Source: an uncultured Coprococcus sp.
GTDB taxonomy: Bacteria > Bacillota_A > Clostridia > Lachnospirales > Lachnospiraceae
Assembly: GCA_900767685.1 (NCBI GenBank)
Contig: CAAGAB010000258.1
Location: forward strand, 1-7,189
Direction: 5' to 3'
Length of the DNA: 7,189 nucleotides
Below are positions 5,568 through 7,189 of this stretch, one piece after another. A program made the position numbers and the translations under genes. The notes below the pieces were generated by a model. That model made no database searches, was not told the origin of the DNA, and saw nothing but the letters and a program-made list of their open reading frames with translations. Positions within the stretch are counted from its first letter, which is position 1. Each line of letters starts with the position of its first letter.

Positions 5568-5672
5568 TTTGTCTTCCAATCCATTTCATATATTATCTAA
5601 CTGTTGATCCATCATCGAAGAATACTAAGCTGCACGTCCATGTTTCAGTTGATTTTCTCCGATCTTCATTAT

Positions 5673-6683
5673 CTAATAATCGTAAATTTCATCAAACTTT
5701 GCTCCGTCATCAAAGAACTCTTCATAAGCTGCAGTCCAGCCTCCGAAATCATCTATGGTCCACAGCTTGATATCCAGATTAAACACATCCGCATACTCTG
5801 CGAGTATCTTCTCATTTGTCGGGCGATAGCCGCTCTCAGCCTCAAGCCTCTGGGCTTCATCGCTGTACAAGTACTTCAGGTACTCTGTGCTGACCTCCTC
5901 TGTTCCATTGTGCTTTGCGTTGTCATCGACAACCGCCACACTCGGCTGAGCCAGTATACTCACCGACGGATTAACTATCTCGTAATCCTCCGGATATTCC
6001 TTCAGTGTCGCTATCGCCTCATTCTCCCAGGCTATCAGCACATCACCCTTGCCATTCTCCACAAATGTGGTGGTTGAACCTCTGGCTCCTGAATCCATGA
6101 CCGACACATTCTGATAAAGCTTCTTCATGAACTGCCATATATCATTTTCATCACTGTACGTCTCCCTCGCATATGCAAGAGCCGCAAGGAAATTCCAGCA
6201 GGCACCGCCACTGCTCTTCGGATCAGGTGTTATGACTTCCACATCGTCCTTCACCAGATCGTTCCAATCCTGTATGTTCTTGTCATTTCCCTTTCTAACC
6301 AGAAAGACGATCGTGGATGTGTACGGCGCCGAATTCTTATCAAATTCATCTATCCAGCCCTTATCTATCAGACCATTTGCCGATATGAGGTCAATGTCAT
6401 GCTCAAGTGCCAGTGTGACAACATCCGCATTACAGCCCTCCACAACCGACCTCGCCTGTGAGCCGGAGCCTCCATGAGACTGGATGACCTTGATGTCCTG
6501 TCCGTACTGCTCCTTATAATACTGTTCGAACATGTCATTGTATCGCTCATACAGCTCCCTCGTTGGGTCATACGAAACATTTGTAATTGTGATAACATCG
6601 TCCTTCTTCCCGCCACAGCCGGCCGCGCCTATCGCAAGCACCGCCGCCATGGATAGAAGCAATACTCTTTTCCCAAGTCTCAT
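5673..6683 (-). CDS. sbp: Sulfate-binding lipoprotein of the CysTWA transporter
   Basis: This 336-residue lipoprotein captures sulfate outside the membrane and delivers it to CysT/CysW. The N-terminus is a lipoprotein signal: MRLGKR, a hydrophobic stretch, and the lipobox AAGC with the lipidated cysteine at C23. Sulfate-binding family signatures follow: NVSYDPTRELY at 35-45, QSHGGSGSQA at 68-77, and PDPKSSGGACW at 153-163, where the family consensus is NPK[ST]SGxAR. Here N is D and R is C. SGARGSTTTFVENGKGDVLIAWENEA is also typical. The ATG at 6681-6683 has AGGAG (6690-6694) 6 nt upstream. It starts 13 nt after cysK, so the two are cotranscribed. The symbol could equally be cysP; I chose sbp because its place in the cys operon points to sulfate, though thiosulfate cannot be excluded. 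Confidence 0.92.
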   Translation of the reverse strand: MRLGKRVLLLSMAAVLAIGAAGCGGKKDDVITITNVSYDPTRELYERYNDMFEQYYKEQYGQDIKVIQSHGGSGSQARSVVEGCNADVVTLALEHDIDLISANGLIDKGWIDEFDKNSAPYTSTIVFLVRKGNDKNIQDWNDLVKDDVEVITPDPKSSGGACWNFLAALAYARETYSDENDIWQFMKKLYQNVSVMDSGARGSTTTFVENGKGDVLIAWENEAIATLKEYPEDYEIVNPSVSILAQPSVAVVDDNAKHNGTEEVSTEYLKYLYSDEAQRLEAESGYRPTNEKILAEYADVFNLDIKLWTIDDFGGWTAAYEEFFDDGAKFDEIYDY

Positions 6684-6689
6684 ATTTTT

Positions 6690-6694
6690 CTCCT
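6690..6694 (-). promoter_or_regulatory. Ribosome binding site of sbp next to the cysK stop
   Basis: AGGAG on the minus strand lies 2 nt after the cysK TAA and 6 nt before the sbp ATG. Ribosomes finishing cysK could reinitiate at sbp, so the two genes are likely translationally linked. Confidence 0.8.
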
Positions 6695-6696
6695 AA

Positions 6697-7189
6697 TTAC
6701 AGGTTAAACAGTGATGTTGAGAGGTATCTCTCTCCTGTGTCAGGGAAAAGGACCACGATGGTCTTGCCCTCGTACTCAGGTCTCTTTGCAAGCTCAGTTG
6801 CCGCATAGAGTGCCGCACCTGCGGATATTCCAACCAGAACACCATCTGTCTTTGCAATCTTTCTCGCTGTGTCAAATGCGTCATCGTTCTGGATTCTGAT
6901 GATCTCGTCCACGATGCTCAGATCCATGACGCCAGGTATAAATCCGGCTCCGATTCCCTGTATCTTGTGTGGGCCGGGTGCACCACCTGAGAGAACCGGT
7001 GAATCAGCAGGCTCAACTGCTATCAGCTTGACATTTGGATTGTGCTCCTTGAGTCCGCTTCCTGTTCCTGTGGCTGTTCCGCCTGTTCCTACTGCTGATA
7101 CAAAAGCATCAACCTTTCCGTCTGTATCTCTCCAGATCTCCTCTGCTGTTGTCTTCTTGTGGATAGCAGGATTTGCCTTGTTCTCAAAC
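6697..7189 (-). CDS. cysK: Cysteine synthase (O-acetylserine sulfhydrylase), C-terminal part
   Basis: This PLP enzyme joins sulfide to O-acetyl-L-serine to give cysteine and acetate in the cytoplasm. Only the last 163 residues are visible; the family is about 310 residues, so the N-terminal half, including the PLP-binding lysine, lies off the right edge. Translation upstream of the first in-frame ATG stays open to the window end and reads [19 protein letters not shown], then [15 protein letters not shown] (the glycine loop that holds the PLP phosphate), [14 protein letters not shown] and [14 protein letters not shown], all hallmarks of CysK. Nearer the C-terminus are [12 protein letters not shown] and [14 protein letters not shown]. 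It stops with TAA at 6697-6699 and is the most upstream gene seen, so the operon promoter is outside. CysM or cystathionine beta-synthase are less likely given the near-consensus CysK wording. Confidence 0.95.
   Translation of the reverse strand, partial: FENKANPAIHKKTTAEEIWRDTDGKVDAFVSAVGTGGTATGTGSGLKEHNPNVKLIAVEPADSPVLSGGAPGPHKIQGIGAGFIPGVMDLSIVDEIIRIQNDDAFDTARKIAKTDGVLVGISAGAALYAATELAKRPEYEGKTIVVLFPDTGERYLSTSLFNL

Noticed and set aside
5568..5579. CysT starting at TTG 5579
   Set aside because: A rare start codon with weak upstream purines; an ATG four codons later has GGAAG at proper spacing. The choice is not certain.
5568..5672. Possible regulatory structure in the sbp-cysT gap
   Set aside because: Only 5-6 nt complementarities (such as AACTG/CAGTT) were visible, no better than chance; no promoter-like pair with proper spacing was convincing.

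Overview
This window is a single-strand (minus) run of sulfur-assimilation genes, probably from a Clostridia/Lachnospiraceae-type Firmicute. That placement is inferred from strong AGGAGG-type ribosome binding sites, moderate GC, a lipoprotein sulfate binder, and an AprAB-type APS reductase next to CysD. No taxonomic marker is present, so it stays provisional. In transcription order, from right to left, the genes are cysK (3' half only), sbp, cysT, cysW, cysA, aprA, aprB and cysD (first 29 codons only). All complete reading frames are intact; I saw no frameshift. The long plus-strand open frames are shadows of these genes.

How the genes fit together: Sbp is a lipid-anchored sulfate receptor that hands sulfate to the CysT/CysW permease pair, driven by the CysA ATPase. 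CysD, with a CysN expected just beyond the left edge, makes adenosine 5'-phosphosulfate (APS). AprA and AprB are a flavin/iron-sulfur pair resembling APS reductase and would reduce APS to sulfite and AMP. CysK adds the final sulfide to O-acetylserine to make cysteine. The sulfite-to-sulfide step is not encoded here.

Layout: the cysK-sbp junction is tight (13 nt) and aprA-aprB overlap by 20 nt. The other junctions are 105-176 nt and are not empty. The two gaps flanking the aprA-aprB pair (90-265 and 2340-2480) are filled by REP-like palindromes and short repeats of one related family (GGGGWCAGG core, read on the minus strand). The cysT-cysW and cysW-cysA gaps carry unrelated strong inverted repeats, one of which contains the cysW stop codon. 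No gene-free stretch exceeds 300 bases, and no tRNA, rRNA, CRISPR array, transposase gene, or convincing promoter or terminator was seen.

The most notable points are the REP-like bracketing of the aprAB module, and the use of a compact version of the AprAB reductase (best known from dissimilatory sulfate reducers) inside an operon whose other genes are all assimilatory.
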